A stretch of DNA of 64,000 nt from Acidovorax benzenivorans (GTDB taxonomy: Bacteria > Pseudomonadota > Gammaproteobacteria > Burkholderiales > Burkholderiaceae_C), in the NCBI RefSeq assembly GCF_028680575.1, contig NZ_JAPCKI010000018.1, positions 1 to 64,000 on the forward strand. Direction: 5' to 3'. Below the pieces are notes generated by a model. It had not been told where the DNA came from. It did not search any database and saw nothing but the letters and a program-made list of their open reading frames with translations. Positions 50,965-60,873 of this stretch are shown in pieces. Position 1 is the stretch's first letter; each line of letters opens with the position of its first letter. Both the position numbers and the translations under genes were made by a program.

Positions 50965-52859
50965 CAGAACGCCTCTTCAGGAAAGCTGGCGCAGGTCGCG
51001 TCGCGTGCACTGACCACTTGCAGCCAGGCACCGATCTTGGGCAGCTCGTAGTGGAAGAAGAAGCGCATGGCCCCCATGCGGCCCACGCTGGTGGGCTGCG
51101 CCAGTGCTGTATCGGCCGCCAGTGTGGCCAGGGCCACGTCCAGCCACACCCAGGCCAGCACCGTGTGGCCAAAGGCCTGCATGTAAGGCACCGCATTGGC
51201 CAGCGCGTCGGCGGGTTGCCCCGTGGCCCAGGCGGCCTTGGTGGCTGCGCCCACCTGCTGCAGCGCCGCGCCCAGCGCGTTGGCGTGGGCCGCCAGCGCG
51301 GGCACCTGGATGGCACGTTCGATGGTGGCGTTGATGCGACCTGCCAGCAGTTGCAGGCCGCGCCCGCCTTCCATCAGCACCTTGCGGCCCAGCAGGTCCA
51401 TGGCCTGGATGCCGTGGGTGCCTTCGTGGATCATGTTCAGGCGGTTGTCGCGCCAATACTGCTCCACCGGGAAGTCGCGCGTGTAGCCGTAGCCACCGTG
51501 GATCTGGATGGCCAGGCTGTTGGCCTCCAGACACCATTCGCTGGGCCAGCTCTTGGCAATGGGGGTCAGCACCTCCAGCAGCAGGCGCGCCTCGTCAGCC
51601 GACGCAGCATCGCCCGTGTGTTGCTCGTCCACCAGCCGCGCGCAGAACAGGTTGAGCGCCAAGGCGCCCTCGCCATACGACTTTTGCGCGAGCAGCATGC
51701 GCTTGACGTCTGCATGCTCGACGATGCGCACCTGGGGCTGAGCGGCGTCCTTGACCACGGCCGCAGCGCCATCCTTGGGGCCCTGCACGGGGCGGCCCTG
51801 GGGGCGGTTCTTGGCGTAGTCCAGGCTGGCGTAGTAGCCCGCCAGGCCCAGCATGGTGGCGGCCATGCCGATGCCAATGCGCGCCTCGTTCATCATGTGG
51901 AACATGCAGTGCAGGCCCTTGCCGGGCTGGCCGACCAGGTAGCCCACAGCGCCGCTACCGGCGCCGTCCAGGCCTGCCCCGGCCTCGCCATTCACGGGAT
52001 ACTTGCCTTCGCCAAAGTTCAGCAGCGTGTTCGTGGTGCCACGCCAGCCCAGCTTGTGGTTCAGCCCCGCCAGCGCCACGTCGTTGCGCACGCCGGTCAG
52101 TTGGCCGTTGGTGTCCACCAGCTTCTTGGGCACGATGAACAGCGAAATGCCCTTGGTGCCCGGCACCAGCTTGCCATCCGGCCCCGGGATCTTGGCCAGC
52201 ACCAGGTGCACGATGTTTTCGGTCATCTCATGGTCGCCCGAGCTGATCCACATCTTGTTGCCCTTGAGGCGGTAGCGGGGCCCGAGCGGGTCGCTCTCAA
52301 AGCCCTCGCCATCCGGCACGGCACGCGTGGCCACGTCCGACAGGGACGAGCCCGCCTGCGGCTCCGACAGGCACATGGTGCCCGACCAGCGGCCGTTGAA
52401 TTCATTGAGCGCAAACACCTGCTTTTGCAGGTCGGTGCCATGCACCATGAGCAGGTTGGCGTTGCCCGAGGTCAGCAGGTTGGAGCCAATGCTGATCGAC
52501 GCGGCCGCAAAAAAGCTGTTGGCCGCCGCCTCCACCGTGTAGGGCAGCTGCATGCCGCCAATGTCGTAGTCCTGCGCGGCGCTAAGCAGGCCCGACTCGG
52601 CGTAGGCGCGCCGTGCTTCGTAGGTGGCCTGCGGCAGCACCACGCGCAGCGTGCCGTCGGGCTCGGTCTCGGTGCGGGGTTCTTCGGTGTCCACCACGCG
52701 GTTGAACGGCGCGTACTTCTCTCGGGCGATGCGCTCGGAGGTGTCGAGCACCGCGTCGAAGGTTTCGCGGGAGTGGTCCGCAAAACGCTCACGGGCTTGC
52801 AGCTTCTCGGCGTTCAGCCACTGGTAGAGCAGGAAATCGACGGTGGGACGTAGGCTCAT
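50964..52859 (-). CDS. Acyl-CoA dehydrogenase, long form (FadE12/DmdC-like)
   Basis: 631 residues, longer than classic 380-residue enzymes because of a C-terminal extension. The flavin core shows TMCLSEPQAGSSLSDVATRA, GNKMWISSGDHEMTENIVHL, NHKLGWRGTTNTLLNFGE, then IQIHGGYGYTRDFPVEQYWR (FAD-binding region) and RDNRLNMIHEGTHGIQAMDL with catalytic Glu in the HEGTHGIQ segment. The last 130 residues form the helical domain of this subgroup. It catalyses the first step of beta-oxidation, passing electrons to ETF. Upstream genes are a thioesterase, thiolase and FadB-like fusion. Confidence 0.93.
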   Translation of the reverse strand: MSLRPTVDFLLYQWLNAEKLQARERFADHSRETFDAVLDTSERIAREKYAPFNRVVDTEEPRTETEPDGTLRVVLPQATYEARRAYAESGLLSAAQDYDIGGMQLPYTVEAAANSFFAAASISIGSNLLTSGNANLLMVHGTDLQKQVFALNEFNGRWSGTMCLSEPQAGSSLSDVATRAVPDGEGFESDPLGPRYRLKGNKMWISSGDHEMTENIVHLVLAKIPGPDGKLVPGTKGISLFIVPKKLVDTNGQLTGVRNDVALAGLNHKLGWRGTTNTLLNFGEGKYPVNGEAGAGLDGAGSGAVGYLVGQPGKGLHCMFHMMNEARIGIGMAATMLGLAGYYASLDYAKNRPQGRPVQGPKDGAAAVVKDAAQPQVRIVEHADVKRMLLAQKSYGEGALALNLFCARLVDEQHTGDAASADEARLLLEVLTPIAKSWPSEWCLEANSLAIQIHGGYGYTRDFPVEQYWRDNRLNMIHEGTHGIQAMDLLGRKVLMEGGRGLQLLAGRINATIERAIQVPALAAHANALGAALQQVGAATKAAWATGQPADALANAVPYMQAFGHTVLAWVWLDVALATLAADTALAQPTSVGRMGAMRFFFHYELPKIGAWLQVVSARDATCASFPEEAF

Positions 52860-52896
52860 GGCATTTCAGGGTTAAAACAGCCCCAGGCGCAGACAA

Positions 52897-52925
52897 ATCG
52901 TGCGCCAACAGCTATCAAATAAGGA
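52897..52925. repeat. Family A repeat fragment
   Basis: GCGCCAACAGCTATCAAATA in the gap between the acyl-CoA dehydrogenase and thioesterase genes shares the CAGCTATCAA block with the patatin insertion. Only one arm is recognisable. Confidence 0.35.
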
Positions 52926-52974
52926 GTAAACGGCGCAGGAGTGAGGAGGAACATGCTCCCATCCTTTGCCACCA

Positions 52975-53475
52975 TCAGGCGCCCGCTGGGGCCTGTGCCG
53001 CGTCTTCGCGCGGTGGCAGTGCGGCAATGGTGCCTTGCGCCACGGCGCACAGTTTTTCGGTGCCCGCCTGCACCACAAACACATCGCAGCGGCACACGGC
53101 CTGTGCGCGGCCATGGTGCACCGCCTGCGCGCGGGCAATGAGCAGCTCGCCCACCGCAGGGCGCAGGTAGTTGATCTTGAACTCGGAGGTCACCACCGGC
53201 ACGCGCATGGCGGTGCCTCCGGCGTAGGTCAGGGCGTTGTCGGCCACATAGCTCAGCACGCCCCCGTGCACAAAACCGTGCTGTTGCAGCAGCTGGGGGG
53301 TGACGGGCAGGTGCAGTTCGCACTGCCCTGGCGACAGGGCATGCAACCGCGCCCCCACCAAAACGCTGAACGGCTGCGAAGCCAGCACCTCGCGCCCCAT
53401 GGCCAGGAAGACCTCGGGCGACACCGCGACGTCAGGGATGTCGGTGCGCGGTGGCGACGAAGTCTGCCCGGACAT
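52975..53475 (-). CDS. PaaI family thioesterase
   Basis: 166 residues, single hotdog fold. VGARLHALSPGQCELHLPVT, active-site HGFVHGGVLSYVADNALTYA (GFVHGG..S..AD) and VTSEFKINYLRPAVGE match PaaI-type acyl-CoA thioesterases. Its start lies 3 nt after the thiolase stop, so they are coupled; it may release acyl groups that stall beta-oxidation. Distinct from the other thioesterase at 49.2 kb. Confidence 0.9.
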   Translation of the reverse strand: MSGQTSSPPRTDIPDVAVSPEVFLAMGREVLASQPFSVLVGARLHALSPGQCELHLPVTPQLLQQHGFVHGGVLSYVADNALTYAGGTAMRVPVVTSEFKINYLRPAVGELLIARAQAVHHGRAQAVCRCDVFVVQAGTEKLCAVAQGTIAALPPREDAAQAPAGA

Positions 53476-53478
53476 GGC

Positions 53479-54654
53479 TTACAGCACCTCGAAAATGCCC
53501 GCAGCGCCCATGCCGCCGCCAATGCACATGGTCACGCACACGCGCTTGGCGCCACGGCGCTTGCCTTCGATGAGCGCATGGCCCGTGAGGCGCTGGCCCG
53601 ACACACCGTAGGGGTGGCCCACGGCAATCGCGCCACCGTTCACGTTGAGGCGATCAGCGGGGATGCCCAGCTTGTCGCGGCAGTACAGCACCTGCACTGC
53701 GAAGGCTTCGTTCAGCTCCCACAGGTCGATGTCCTGCACCGTGAGACCCAGCTTCTTGAGCACCTTGGGCACGGCAAACACGGGGCCAATGCCCATCTCA
53801 TCGGGCTCGCAGCCTGCCACGGCAAAACCGAGGAAACGGCCCAGGGGCTTGAGGCCCTTCTTGCTGGCGTACTCTTCGCTGGTGACCACGCAGGCACCGG
53901 CGCCGTCGGAGAACTGGCTGGCGTTGCCAGCCGAGATCAGGCCGCCTGGCAGCGCCGAGCGCAGGCCGCTGATGGCCTCTACCGTCGTGCCTTCACGCGT
54001 GCCTTCGTCGCGGCTCACGGTCACTTGCTTGGTGATCAGGCCCAAGGTCTTGTCGGCCACACCGGTCGTCACCGTGATGGGGGCGATTTCGGCATCGAAC
54101 AGGCCGGCGGCCTGCGCAGCGCAGGCCTTTTGCTGGCTGGCCGCACCGTACTCGTCCATGGCTTCGCGGCCGATGTTGTAGCGCTTGGCCACTTGCTCGG
54201 CGGTCTGCAGCATGCTCCAGTAGATCTCGGGCTTTTGTTTGGCCAAGGCCAGGTCCTGGATCATGTGCAGGTTCATCTCCTGCTGCACGCAGGAGATGCT
54301 TTCGACACCACCGGCCACATACACATCAGCCTCGCCCGCGATGATGCGCTGGGCAGCCATGGCAATGGTCTGCAGGCCCGACGAGCAGAAGCGGTTGACG
54401 GTGACGCCGGAGGCCGTGATGGGCAGCCCCGCCTTCAAGGCGATCTGGCGTGCGATGTTGCTGCCGGTGGCGCCTTCGGGCGTGGCACAACCCATGATGA
54501 CGTCGTCCACGTCAGCGCCGTCGATGCCGGCGCGCAATACGGCGTGCTGCACGGCATGGCCGCCCAGTGTGGCGCCGTGCGTCATGTTGAACGAACCCTT
54601 CCAGCTCTTGGCGAGTGGCGTGCGGGCGGTGGAAACAATCACTGCGGAGGTCAT
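53479..54654 (-). CDS. Acetyl-CoA C-acyltransferase (thiolase)
   Basis: 391 residues. It cleaves 3-ketoacyl-CoA in beta-oxidation. The nucleophilic cysteine lies in [20 protein letters not shown] near residue 90; the catalytic His and second Cys are in [17 protein letters not shown] and [26 protein letters not shown] (with Tyr) is typical of FadA-type beta-oxidation thiolases. It is 41 nt after the FadB-like gene; the pair forms a trifunctional-type complex of the FadAB kind. Confidence 0.94.
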   Translation of the reverse strand: MTSAVIVSTARTPLAKSWKGSFNMTHGATLGGHAVQHAVLRAGIDGADVDDVIMGCATPEGATGSNIARQIALKAGLPITASGVTVNRFCSSGLQTIAMAAQRIIAGEADVYVAGGVESISCVQQEMNLHMIQDLALAKQKPEIYWSMLQTAEQVAKRYNIGREAMDEYGAASQQKACAAQAAGLFDAEIAPITVTTGVADKTLGLITKQVTVSRDEGTREGTTVEAISGLRSALPGGLISAGNASQFSDGAGACVVTSEEYASKKGLKPLGRFLGFAVAGCEPDEMGIGPVFAVPKVLKKLGLTVQDIDLWELNEAFAVQVLYCRDKLGIPADRLNVNGGAIAVGHPYGVSGQRLTGHALIEGKRRGAKRVCVTMCIGGGMGAAGIFEVL

Positions 54655-54695
54655 GTGAATTCCTTTGATTTTGTAGATGGATGCACGCGGGCTAT

Positions 54696-56795
54696 TTACT
54701 GGAAGGCCTTGCCTTCGGCGGCCAGCTTGGCCAGCAGCGGAGCGGGCTTCCAGAACGCTGCGTCATCCAGCGGGTTCTTGGCAAAACGGTCCATGGCCTG
54801 CACCACGTTGAACAGCCCCACTTCGCTGGCGTAGTGCATGGGGCCGCCACGGTGAATGGGGAAGCCGTAACCGGTCAGGTACACCATGTCGATGTCGCCG
54901 GACTTGCTGGCGATGCCGTCTTCGAGGATGTGCGCGCCTTCGTTGACCAGGGCGAACACCAGGCGCTGCACGATTTCTTCGTCCGAAATCTTGCGGGGCG
55001 TGATGCCGAGTTCCTTGCGGTGGTCTTCGATCATCTTGTTGACCAGGTCGCTCGGGATCGCATCTCGCTTGCCAGCCTGGTAGTCGTACCAACCTGCGCC
55101 GGTCTTCTGGCCGAAGCGGCCCAGCTCACACAGCTTGTCGGCCGTGCGGCTGTACTTCATGTCGGCACGTTCCACAGAGCGGCGCTTGCGGATGGCCCAG
55201 CCGATATCGTTGCCAGCCAGGTCGCCCATGCGGAAAGGGCCCATGGCAAAACCGAACTTCTCGACGGCCTTGTCCACCTGTTGCGGGGTGCAGCCTTCGT
55301 CCAGCAGAAAACCCGCCTGGCGGCTGTACTGCTCGATCATCCGGTTGCCGATGAAGCCGTCGCACACGCCCGAGACCACCGAGGTCTTCTTGATCTTCTT
55401 GCCGATCGCCATCACGGTGGCCAGCACGTCCTTGGCGGTCTCTTTGCCGCGCACTACTTCCAGCAGCTTCATCACGTTGGCAGGGCTGAAGAAGTGCATG
55501 CCTACCACGTCCTGCGGACGCTTGGTGAAGGCGGCGATCTTGTCCACATCGAGCGTGGAGGTGTTGGAGGCCAGGATGGCGCCGGGCTTGGCCACGGCGT
55601 CGAGTTGCTTGAACACGGCCTCCTTGACGCCCAATTCTTCAAACACGGCTTCGATGATGAGGTCGCAGTCCTTGAAGTCGTCGTAGGAGAGCGTGGTGCT
55701 CAGCAGGGCCATGCGCTGCTCGTACTTGTCTTGCTTGAGCTTGCCCTTCTTGACCTGGGCTTCGTAGTTCTTCTTGATCGTGGCCACGCCACGGTCCAGG
55801 GCTTCCTGCTTCATTTCCAGAATCTTGACGGGGATGCCCGCGTTCAGGAAGTTCATGGAGATGCCGCCACCCATGGTGCCGGCGCCAATCACGCCCACCA
55901 GCTTGATGTCGCGCTTGGGGGTGTCGGATGCGACATCAGGAATCTTGGAGGCTGCACGCTCGGCCATGAACAAATGGCGCAGTGCACGCGACTCGGGCGT
56001 CCACATCAGGTTGATGAAGATCTCGCGCTCGACCAGCATGCCTTCAGCAAACTTCTTCTTGGTGGCCGCTTCGACCGCGTCCACGCACTTGGCGGGCGCA
56101 GGGAAGTTCTTGGCCATGCCCTTGACCATGTTGCGCGCGAACTGGAAATACGCGTCGCCTTCGGGGTGCTTGCAGGGGAAGTTGCGCACCAGGGGCAGCG
56201 GGCGGGCATCTGCCACGCTTTGTGCAAACGCCAGGGCTTCTGCGGCCAGCGATTCGGCCGACGCAGCCATCTTGTCAAACAGCTTCTGGCCGGGCACAGC
56301 GCCGATCATTTCACTCTTGACGGGCTCGCCGCTCACGATGAGGTTGAGCGCGGCTTCAACACCAATCACGCGGGGCAGGCGCTGCGTACCACCTGCGCCA
56401 GGGATCAGGCCCAGCTTGACTTCGGGCAGTGCAATCGAGCAGCCAGGCGCTGCGATGCGGTAGTGGCAACCCAGGGCCAGCTCCAGCCCGCCGCCCATGG
56501 CGACGCTGTGCATGGCAGCCACAACGGGCTTGGCCGAGTTTTCAATGGCGGCAATCACCGACAACAGGTTGGGTTCTTGCAGCGACTTGTCGGTGCCGAA
56601 CTCCTTGATGTCGGCACCGCCAGAGAACGCACCACCGGCACCGGTGATGACGATGGATGTGACGGCACCGTCGGCATTGGCCTTGTTCAGGCCCTCGACG
56701 ATGCCCTGGCGGGTGGACAGGCCCAGGCCGTTCACAGGCGGATTGGCCAGCGTGATCACGGCGACATTGCCGTGGACTTTGTATTCAGCGGTCAT
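54696..56795 (-). CDS. 3-hydroxyacyl-CoA dehydrogenase / enoyl-CoA hydratase fusion (FadB/FadJ type)
   Basis: 699 residues from the ATG at 56795 with AAGGAA. The N-terminal crotonase domain has [14 protein letters not shown] (oxyanion) and [20 protein letters not shown] with [20 protein letters not shown]. The dehydrogenase part has [20 protein letters not shown] at about residue 298 and the catalytic His in [20 protein letters not shown]-terminal repeat domain follows. It hydrates enoyl-CoA and oxidises the 3-hydroxy product. First gene of the beta-oxidation run; the strand switch to the AraC-type gene is 139 bp upstream. Confidence 0.94.
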   Translation of the reverse strand: MTAEYKVHGNVAVITLANPPVNGLGLSTRQGIVEGLNKANADGAVTSIVITGAGGAFSGGADIKEFGTDKSLQEPNLLSVIAAIENSAKPVVAAMHSVAMGGGLELALGCHYRIAAPGCSIALPEVKLGLIPGAGGTQRLPRVIGVEAALNLIVSGEPVKSEMIGAVPGQKLFDKMAASAESLAAEALAFAQSVADARPLPLVRNFPCKHPEGDAYFQFARNMVKGMAKNFPAPAKCVDAVEAATKKKFAEGMLVEREIFINLMWTPESRALRHLFMAERAASKIPDVASDTPKRDIKLVGVIGAGTMGGGISMNFLNAGIPVKILEMKQEALDRGVATIKKNYEAQVKKGKLKQDKYEQRMALLSTTLSYDDFKDCDLIIEAVFEELGVKEAVFKQLDAVAKPGAILASNTSTLDVDKIAAFTKRPQDVVGMHFFSPANVMKLLEVVRGKETAKDVLATVMAIGKKIKKTSVVSGVCDGFIGNRMIEQYSRQAGFLLDEGCTPQQVDKAVEKFGFAMGPFRMGDLAGNDIGWAIRKRRSVERADMKYSRTADKLCELGRFGQKTGAGWYDYQAGKRDAIPSDLVNKMIEDHRKELGITPRKISDEEIVQRLVFALVNEGAHILEDGIASKSGDIDMVYLTGYGFPIHRGGPMHYASEVGLFNVVQAMDRFAKNPLDDAAFWKPAPLLAKLAAEGKAFQ

Positions 56796-56934
56796 GCTGT
56801 TGTTCCTTGGTAAGTGGGAAAAGAACGGTCGTGCGATTTTCATTGTAGAGGCTGACCGCTCATTGACCAGAGAGCCATGTCTCTATTGGGACAAATGCCA
56901 CGCAGCCTCCCCCGCCCACCGGGGTACGGACGAC

Positions 56935-57903
56935 CTAATCCAAGGAAGCACTCACCCCAAAAGCCCACAGCCGGTAAGCCCAAAAACTCTCGTCACGCTG
57001 CATCAAGCGGTACAGTTCGCCCGGCGCGTAGCCTGTAATACGCCGGGACTCTCGACACATGTGGGACTGGTCCGCGTAGCCGCTGGCATCGGCAATGTCC
57101 CCCCAGCGCACAGCGCCGTCCTGGTGCGCCTGTGCGCCCTCAAAGAAGGCGCGCTCCGAGCGGCCCAGCCCATGCAGGTTGCGCTGCGTTTGTCCGGTCC
57201 ATTGCTTGATGCGGCGCTCGGCTTGGCGCAGGCTGCGGCCCAGGCCTGAGCTGGCGGCGCGCAGGGCCACGCTGCGCGACCAGTCGGTGAGCAGGTGGCT
57301 GTGCAGCGCCGACGCGGGTCGCGACTGCTGCCAGCGCGGCAACAGAAAGGACTCGACCAGTGCCACACGCTGCTCGTCGTCGGCCGCCTGCGCCACCTGG
57401 GCAAACATCGCCTGCCATTCGGCATCGAAGACCTCTTGCGCCGGAATGATGCGGTCCAGCAGCGCTGCGGTGCCCAGCCCTGTCATGTGTGCCAGCGCAT
57501 CGGGCATGAGCAGTACCGAGAAAGCGTGCATGGGGCCGGGGTTCCAGCTGATGGTGGGCCGGGTGAAGGGGCCGCACAGGGTGGCAGCGGCAATGGGTGT
57601 GCGCGGGCTGTGGGGCTGCGCCGGTGCACCTGGCGCCAGCAGATGGCATTCGCCCTGCAGGTACCACAGCAGGGTACAGGTAGGAACTGCCGGCAAACGG
57701 TTGTAGCGCTGTGACTCCTCCAGCGCCACGGACAGAGTGTCCCGCGCTACCACCCCACGAACGCAGGATGCAAGGGCGCTGCCCGGAAGCCACAGCTCGG
57801 AACGCGCATCGCTGTAGGTCATGCCGAGTTCCCTGGGCCAGGCTGGCACTTTGCGCAAATGGTGGTACAGCGGAGGTGCTGCAGGCGGCGATGTCGAAAT
57901 CAT
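56935..57903 (-). CDS. AraC family transcriptional regulator
   Basis: 322 residues. The C-terminal 100 residues form the double helix-turn-helix domain (LRQAERRIKQWTGQTQRNLH, then WGDIADASGYADQSHMCRES and RRITGYAPGELYRLMQRDE). The N-terminal 200 residues are a sensor region with a VRGVVARDT and LWYLQGECHLL pattern, resembling AraC-type proteins with an unknown N-domain. It is divergent from the ABC transporter operon; the 61-bp gap holds a palindrome, so it likely controls that operon. Confidence 0.9.
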   Translation of the reverse strand: MISTSPPAAPPLYHHLRKVPAWPRELGMTYSDARSELWLPGSALASCVRGVVARDTLSVALEESQRYNRLPAVPTCTLLWYLQGECHLLAPGAPAQPHSPRTPIAAATLCGPFTRPTISWNPGPMHAFSVLLMPDALAHMTGLGTAALLDRIIPAQEVFDAEWQAMFAQVAQAADDEQRVALVESFLLPRWQQSRPASALHSHLLTDWSRSVALRAASSGLGRSLRQAERRIKQWTGQTQRNLHGLGRSERAFFEGAQAHQDGAVRWGDIADASGYADQSHMCRESRRITGYAPGELYRLMQRDESFWAYRLWAFGVSASLD

Positions 57904-57909
57904 TCAATA

Positions 57910-57922
57910 CACCCTATGGGTG
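57910..57922. promoter_or_regulatory. Palindrome between AraC-type gene and ABC operon
   Basis: CACCCTATGGGTG has perfect 5-bp arms around TAT. It sits 6 nt from the AraC-type start codon and about 42 nt upstream of the transporter ATPase start, in the only intergenic DNA between them. Candidate operator; AraC proteins usually bind direct repeats, so another role is possible. Confidence 0.4.
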
Positions 57923-57964
57923 GGATTCTTACGATGGGCGCCATGCACCAAGAAGGAAGTCTGC

Positions 57965-58672
57965 ATGTACCCAGTGAGTTTACGCAACGTGGGCAAAACC
58001 TACCGGCTGGACACCGTGACCGTGCCTGCCCTGAGTGGGGTGAGCATCGATATCCGGCCCGGCCGCTTCACCGTGCTGTGCGGGCCTTCAGGCAGTGGCA
58101 AGACCACGCTGCTCAACATGATGGGCTGCATCGACCGGCCCGATGCGGGTGAAATCCTGGTCGATGGGCAAGCGGTGCAGTCCATGGCGGACGATGCGCT
58201 GTCGGACTTTCGGGCGCGGCGCATCGGGTTTGTGTTTCAGAATTTCAATCTCTTGCCGGTGCTGACCGCCTTTGAGAATGTGGAATACCCGCTGGTGCTG
58301 GCCGCCGTGCCGTTGGCCCAGCGCAAAGAGCGGGTGCACGCGCTGCTGCACGCCGTGGGCCTGGCAGATCGCGCTGGCAACCGCCCAGGGCAACTGTCGG
58401 GCGGGCAGCGCCAGCGTGTGGCCATTGCCCGTGCCCTGGCCACCGAGCCCGCGCTGGTGCTGGCCGACGAGCCCACCGCCAACCTCGATAGCCAGACCGG
58501 CGCCGAGATCATTGCCCTGATGCGCAACCTGCAGCGGGCGCGCGGGGCGAGCTTTGTGTTCTCGTCGCACGACCCCATGGTGCTGGCCCAGGCCGACGAC
58601 GTGGTACGCATCCGCGATGGCCGCATCGAGTCCATCGAGCAACGCGACACCAGCACAGAGGTGGCAGCATGA
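57965..58672 (+). CDS. ABC transporter ATP-binding protein (LolD/MacB-type)
   Basis: 235 residues from an ATG with strong AAGGAAG site. Walker A GPSGSGKTT (residues about 39-47), Q-loop VFQNFNLLPVLTAFENVEYP, signature LSGGQRQRVAIARAL, Walker B LVLADEPTANLDSQTG and the H-loop SSHD place it in the MacB/LolD family of ATPases that drive mechanotransmission rather than membrane passage. It pairs with the FtsX-type permease that overlaps its stop by four bases. Confidence 0.93.
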   Translation: MYPVSLRNVGKTYRLDTVTVPALSGVSIDIRPGRFTVLCGPSGSGKTTLLNMMGCIDRPDAGEILVDGQAVQSMADDALSDFRARRIGFVFQNFNLLPVLTAFENVEYPLVLAAVPLAQRKERVHALLHAVGLADRAGNRPGQLSGGQRQRVAIARALATEPALVLADEPTANLDSQTGAEIIALMRNLQRARGASFVFSSHDPMVLAQADDVVRIRDGRIESIEQRDTSTEVAA

Positions 58673-60066
58673 ACCTCTGGCACCTCGCACTGCGCAACCT
58701 GCTGCGCAACCGCCGCAGATCACTTGCTACCCTGCTGGCCATGGTGGTGGGGCTGACCGCCATCTTGTTGTTTGGCGGCTACCGTTCCAACATTTTGTAT
58801 GGCATGGAAACCGGCTTTGTGCAGTTCAGCGGCCATCTGCAGGTGCAGCAGCGCGGCTATTTTGTGGATGGTGGTGACAACCCCACGGCCTACGGGATCG
58901 CGGGCTACCAGCACATCATCGACACCATTGGCAGCGATCCGGAGTTGGCGCCGATGCTGCGTGTGGTGACGCCCACGCTGCAACTGGGCGGCATTGCGGG
59001 ACACATGGAATCGGGAAACACACGCTCAGTGCTGGCCAACGGCCTGGTTCCGCAAGAATACAACCGGCTGATGCAATGGAACGACTACGGTATGGTCAGC
59101 TACGCCCAGCCCCTGGCTTTGGAGGGCACGGCACCGGATACCGCCGTCATCGGGACTGGCGTGGCGCGCAAGCTGCAACTGTGCGCTGCCTTGCATGTAC
59201 CCGATTGCACCAATGCCCGCGCACCCGCTGCCAAGCAGGGCGCCGACACCCCTGTCGTGCCCGAAGATGTGGCGGCGCTCTCGGCCCTTGAGAGAACCTC
59301 GAATGACCAACGAGCCCCCACCCGCATCGAGATGCTGGTGGCCACGGCCCGGGGCGCGCCCAACGTGGCCAGCCTGCAAGCCGTCAAAGCCGTCAATCTG
59401 GGAGTCAAGGCGATTGACGACATGTACCTTGCCATGCATCTGCCACAGGCCCAGCGCCTGCTTTACGGCGCGCAACAGCCCGAGGTCACCTCCATCGTGG
59501 TGCAACTGCACCATACCGCCCAGTTGCCTGCGGCACGCGCACGGCTGCAAGCGCTGCTGGGCCAGCAGTTTGCGGCGCAGGATCTGGACGTGCTGGACTT
59601 TCGCACGCTGAACCCGATGTTCGGGCAGACCGATGAATTCATGGCCTCCATGTTCGGCTTCATCGCGCTGCTGATCGCGGTGATCGTGTTGTTCACCATT
59701 GCCAACACCATGGGCACTGCCGTGGTGGAGCGCACGGTGGAAATCGGCACCCTGCGCGCCATGGGCCAGCGCTGCAGCGGCATCCGCCGCCTGTTCCTGT
59801 GCGAAGCCCTGCTGCTGGGCGCCGCAGGCACAGCACTGGGCCTGCTGGCAACCGCAGTGGTGGCCTGGGCCATCAACCACAGCGGTTGGACCTGGACGCC
59901 GCCGGGCTATTCCTATGCCTACCTGGTGCTGGTGCGGGTGTGGCAAGACCTGCCCTTGCTGGCGGGCAGCATCGTGGGCATGCTGGTGGTCACCGTGGCC
60001 TCGGCCTGGTGGCCCGCGCGGCGCGCAGCACGCATGGACATCGTGGACGCACTGCGCCACGCGTAA
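58669..60066 (+). CDS. ABC transporter permease, FtsX/MacB-like
   Basis: 465 residues. TM1 near the N-terminus (SLATLLAMVVGLTAILLFGG), a long periplasmic domain (about 45-320) containing a cysteine pair LCAALHVPDC, then three C-terminal helices including FGFIALLIAVIVLFTIANTM with the FtsX-type coupling segment VVERTVEIGTLRAMGQRCSG, and LLAGSIVGMLVVTVASAWWP. This is the topology of LolC/E and MacB. The neighbouring LolA-like and barrel genes suggest it works on a lipid or lipoprotein in the periplasm. Confidence 0.92.
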   Translation: MNLWHLALRNLLRNRRRSLATLLAMVVGLTAILLFGGYRSNILYGMETGFVQFSGHLQVQQRGYFVDGGDNPTAYGIAGYQHIIDTIGSDPELAPMLRVVTPTLQLGGIAGHMESGNTRSVLANGLVPQEYNRLMQWNDYGMVSYAQPLALEGTAPDTAVIGTGVARKLQLCAALHVPDCTNARAPAAKQGADTPVVPEDVAALSALERTSNDQRAPTRIEMLVATARGAPNVASLQAVKAVNLGVKAIDDMYLAMHLPQAQRLLYGAQQPEVTSIVVQLHHTAQLPAARARLQALLGQQFAAQDLDVLDFRTLNPMFGQTDEFMASMFGFIALLIAVIVLFTIANTMGTAVVERTVEIGTLRAMGQRCSGIRRLFLCEALLLGAAGTALGLLATAVVAWAINHSGWTWTPPGYSYAYLVLVRVWQDLPLLAGSIVGMLVVTVASAWWPARRAARMDIVDALRHA

Positions 60067-60082
60067 TAGCGATTCAATTCAA
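60064..60082. repeat. Family A repeat fragment
   Basis: TAATAGCGATTCAATTCAA begins at the stop codon of the permease and matches TAATAGCGATTCAACTACAA in the copy at 11850 over 14 bases. A short remnant. Confidence 0.3.
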
Positions 60083-60093
60083 GGCAGCCCGTC

Positions 60094-60873
60094 ATGCAAA
60101 GACGCCCTCTCCTGGCCCTCCCCCTGGCAGCGCTGGCCCCGTGGTGCGGCACGTCCTTTGCCGCACCCGACCCTCAAGCCGTTCTGGCTGCCAGCGATGC
60201 CATCCGCAACCCGGATTTTTCTTTCCGGCTGGTCAACACCCTGGTCGAATACCGACAGGGGCGGCAGACCGACAGCAGCCAGCTCGCCGTGTACTCCCGG
60301 CCAGATACCGTGGGTGGGCAGTTCCGCAGCTTGGTGCGCTACCTGGCCCCCGCGCGCGATGTGGGGAAACTCATCCTCTACAACGGCAAGGACCTGTGGT
60401 TCTACGACCCGGCCAGCCAGGCCAGCATCCGCCTTTCGCCGCAACAGCGCCTGCTGGGGCAGGCGTCCAATGGCGACGTGGTCACCGTTAATTTCGCGCG
60501 CGACTACCGCGCCACCAGCGCCGAGGAGGAGCCAGTGCAGGACGGCGACCGCCAGCCTCGGCACGGCCTGAAGCTGCTGCTGGAGGCCGCCATGCCCGAT
60601 GCAAGCTACCAGCGCATCGAGATGTGGGTGGACGCCACCAGCCACCAACCGGTGAAGGCGCGCTTCTACGCGCAGAGTGGCGCGCTGCTCAAGACCGCCT
60701 ACTACCGCCGCTACCAGACGGTGTTCGGCGCCGAGCGGCCCACCGAGACCGTGATCATCGACGGCCTGGACCCGGGCTGGGTGACGGTGATGCGCTATGG
60801 CGCCTGGGTGCGGCGCGAGGTTCCGGAGGCCTGGCTGCAGCGCGATTACCTGCCGCGCTTTAGGCCCGAATGA
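60094..60873 (+). CDS. Exported LolA-like outer-membrane lipoprotein-sorting family protein
   Basis: 259 residues. The signal peptide (LLALPLAALAPWCGTSFA) is followed by a LolA/LolB-like half-barrel: PDFSFRLVNTLVEYRQGRQT, VRYLAPARDVGKLILYNGKD, LWFYDPASQASIRLSPQQRL, then VTVNFARDY and RIEMWVDATSHQPVKARFYA. This is the COG2834-type family seen beside RND or FtsX-type transporters and not the housekeeping LolA. It could ferry a lipid from the permease to the outer membrane. It lies 27 nt after the permease gene and its TGA overlaps the next ATG. Confidence 0.87.
   Translation: MQRRPLLALPLAALAPWCGTSFAAPDPQAVLAASDAIRNPDFSFRLVNTLVEYRQGRQTDSSQLAVYSRPDTVGGQFRSLVRYLAPARDVGKLILYNGKDLWFYDPASQASIRLSPQQRLLGQASNGDVVTVNFARDYRATSAEEEPVQDGDRQPRHGLKLLLEAAMPDASYQRIEMWVDATSHQPVKARFYAQSGALLKTAYYRRYQTVFGAERPTETVIIDGLDPGWVTVMRYGAWVRREVPEAWLQRDYLPRFRPE

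Noticed and set aside
51018..52853. Plus-strand open frame of about 610 codons opposite the long acyl-CoA dehydrogenase
   Set aside because: Antisense shadow; His- and Gln-rich translation typical of complementing GC-rich coding DNA.
54681..56813. Plus-strand open frame of about 710 codons opposite the FadB-like gene
   Set aside because: No domain is recognisable and the opposite strand encodes a complete two-domain enzyme; GC-rich antisense frame.
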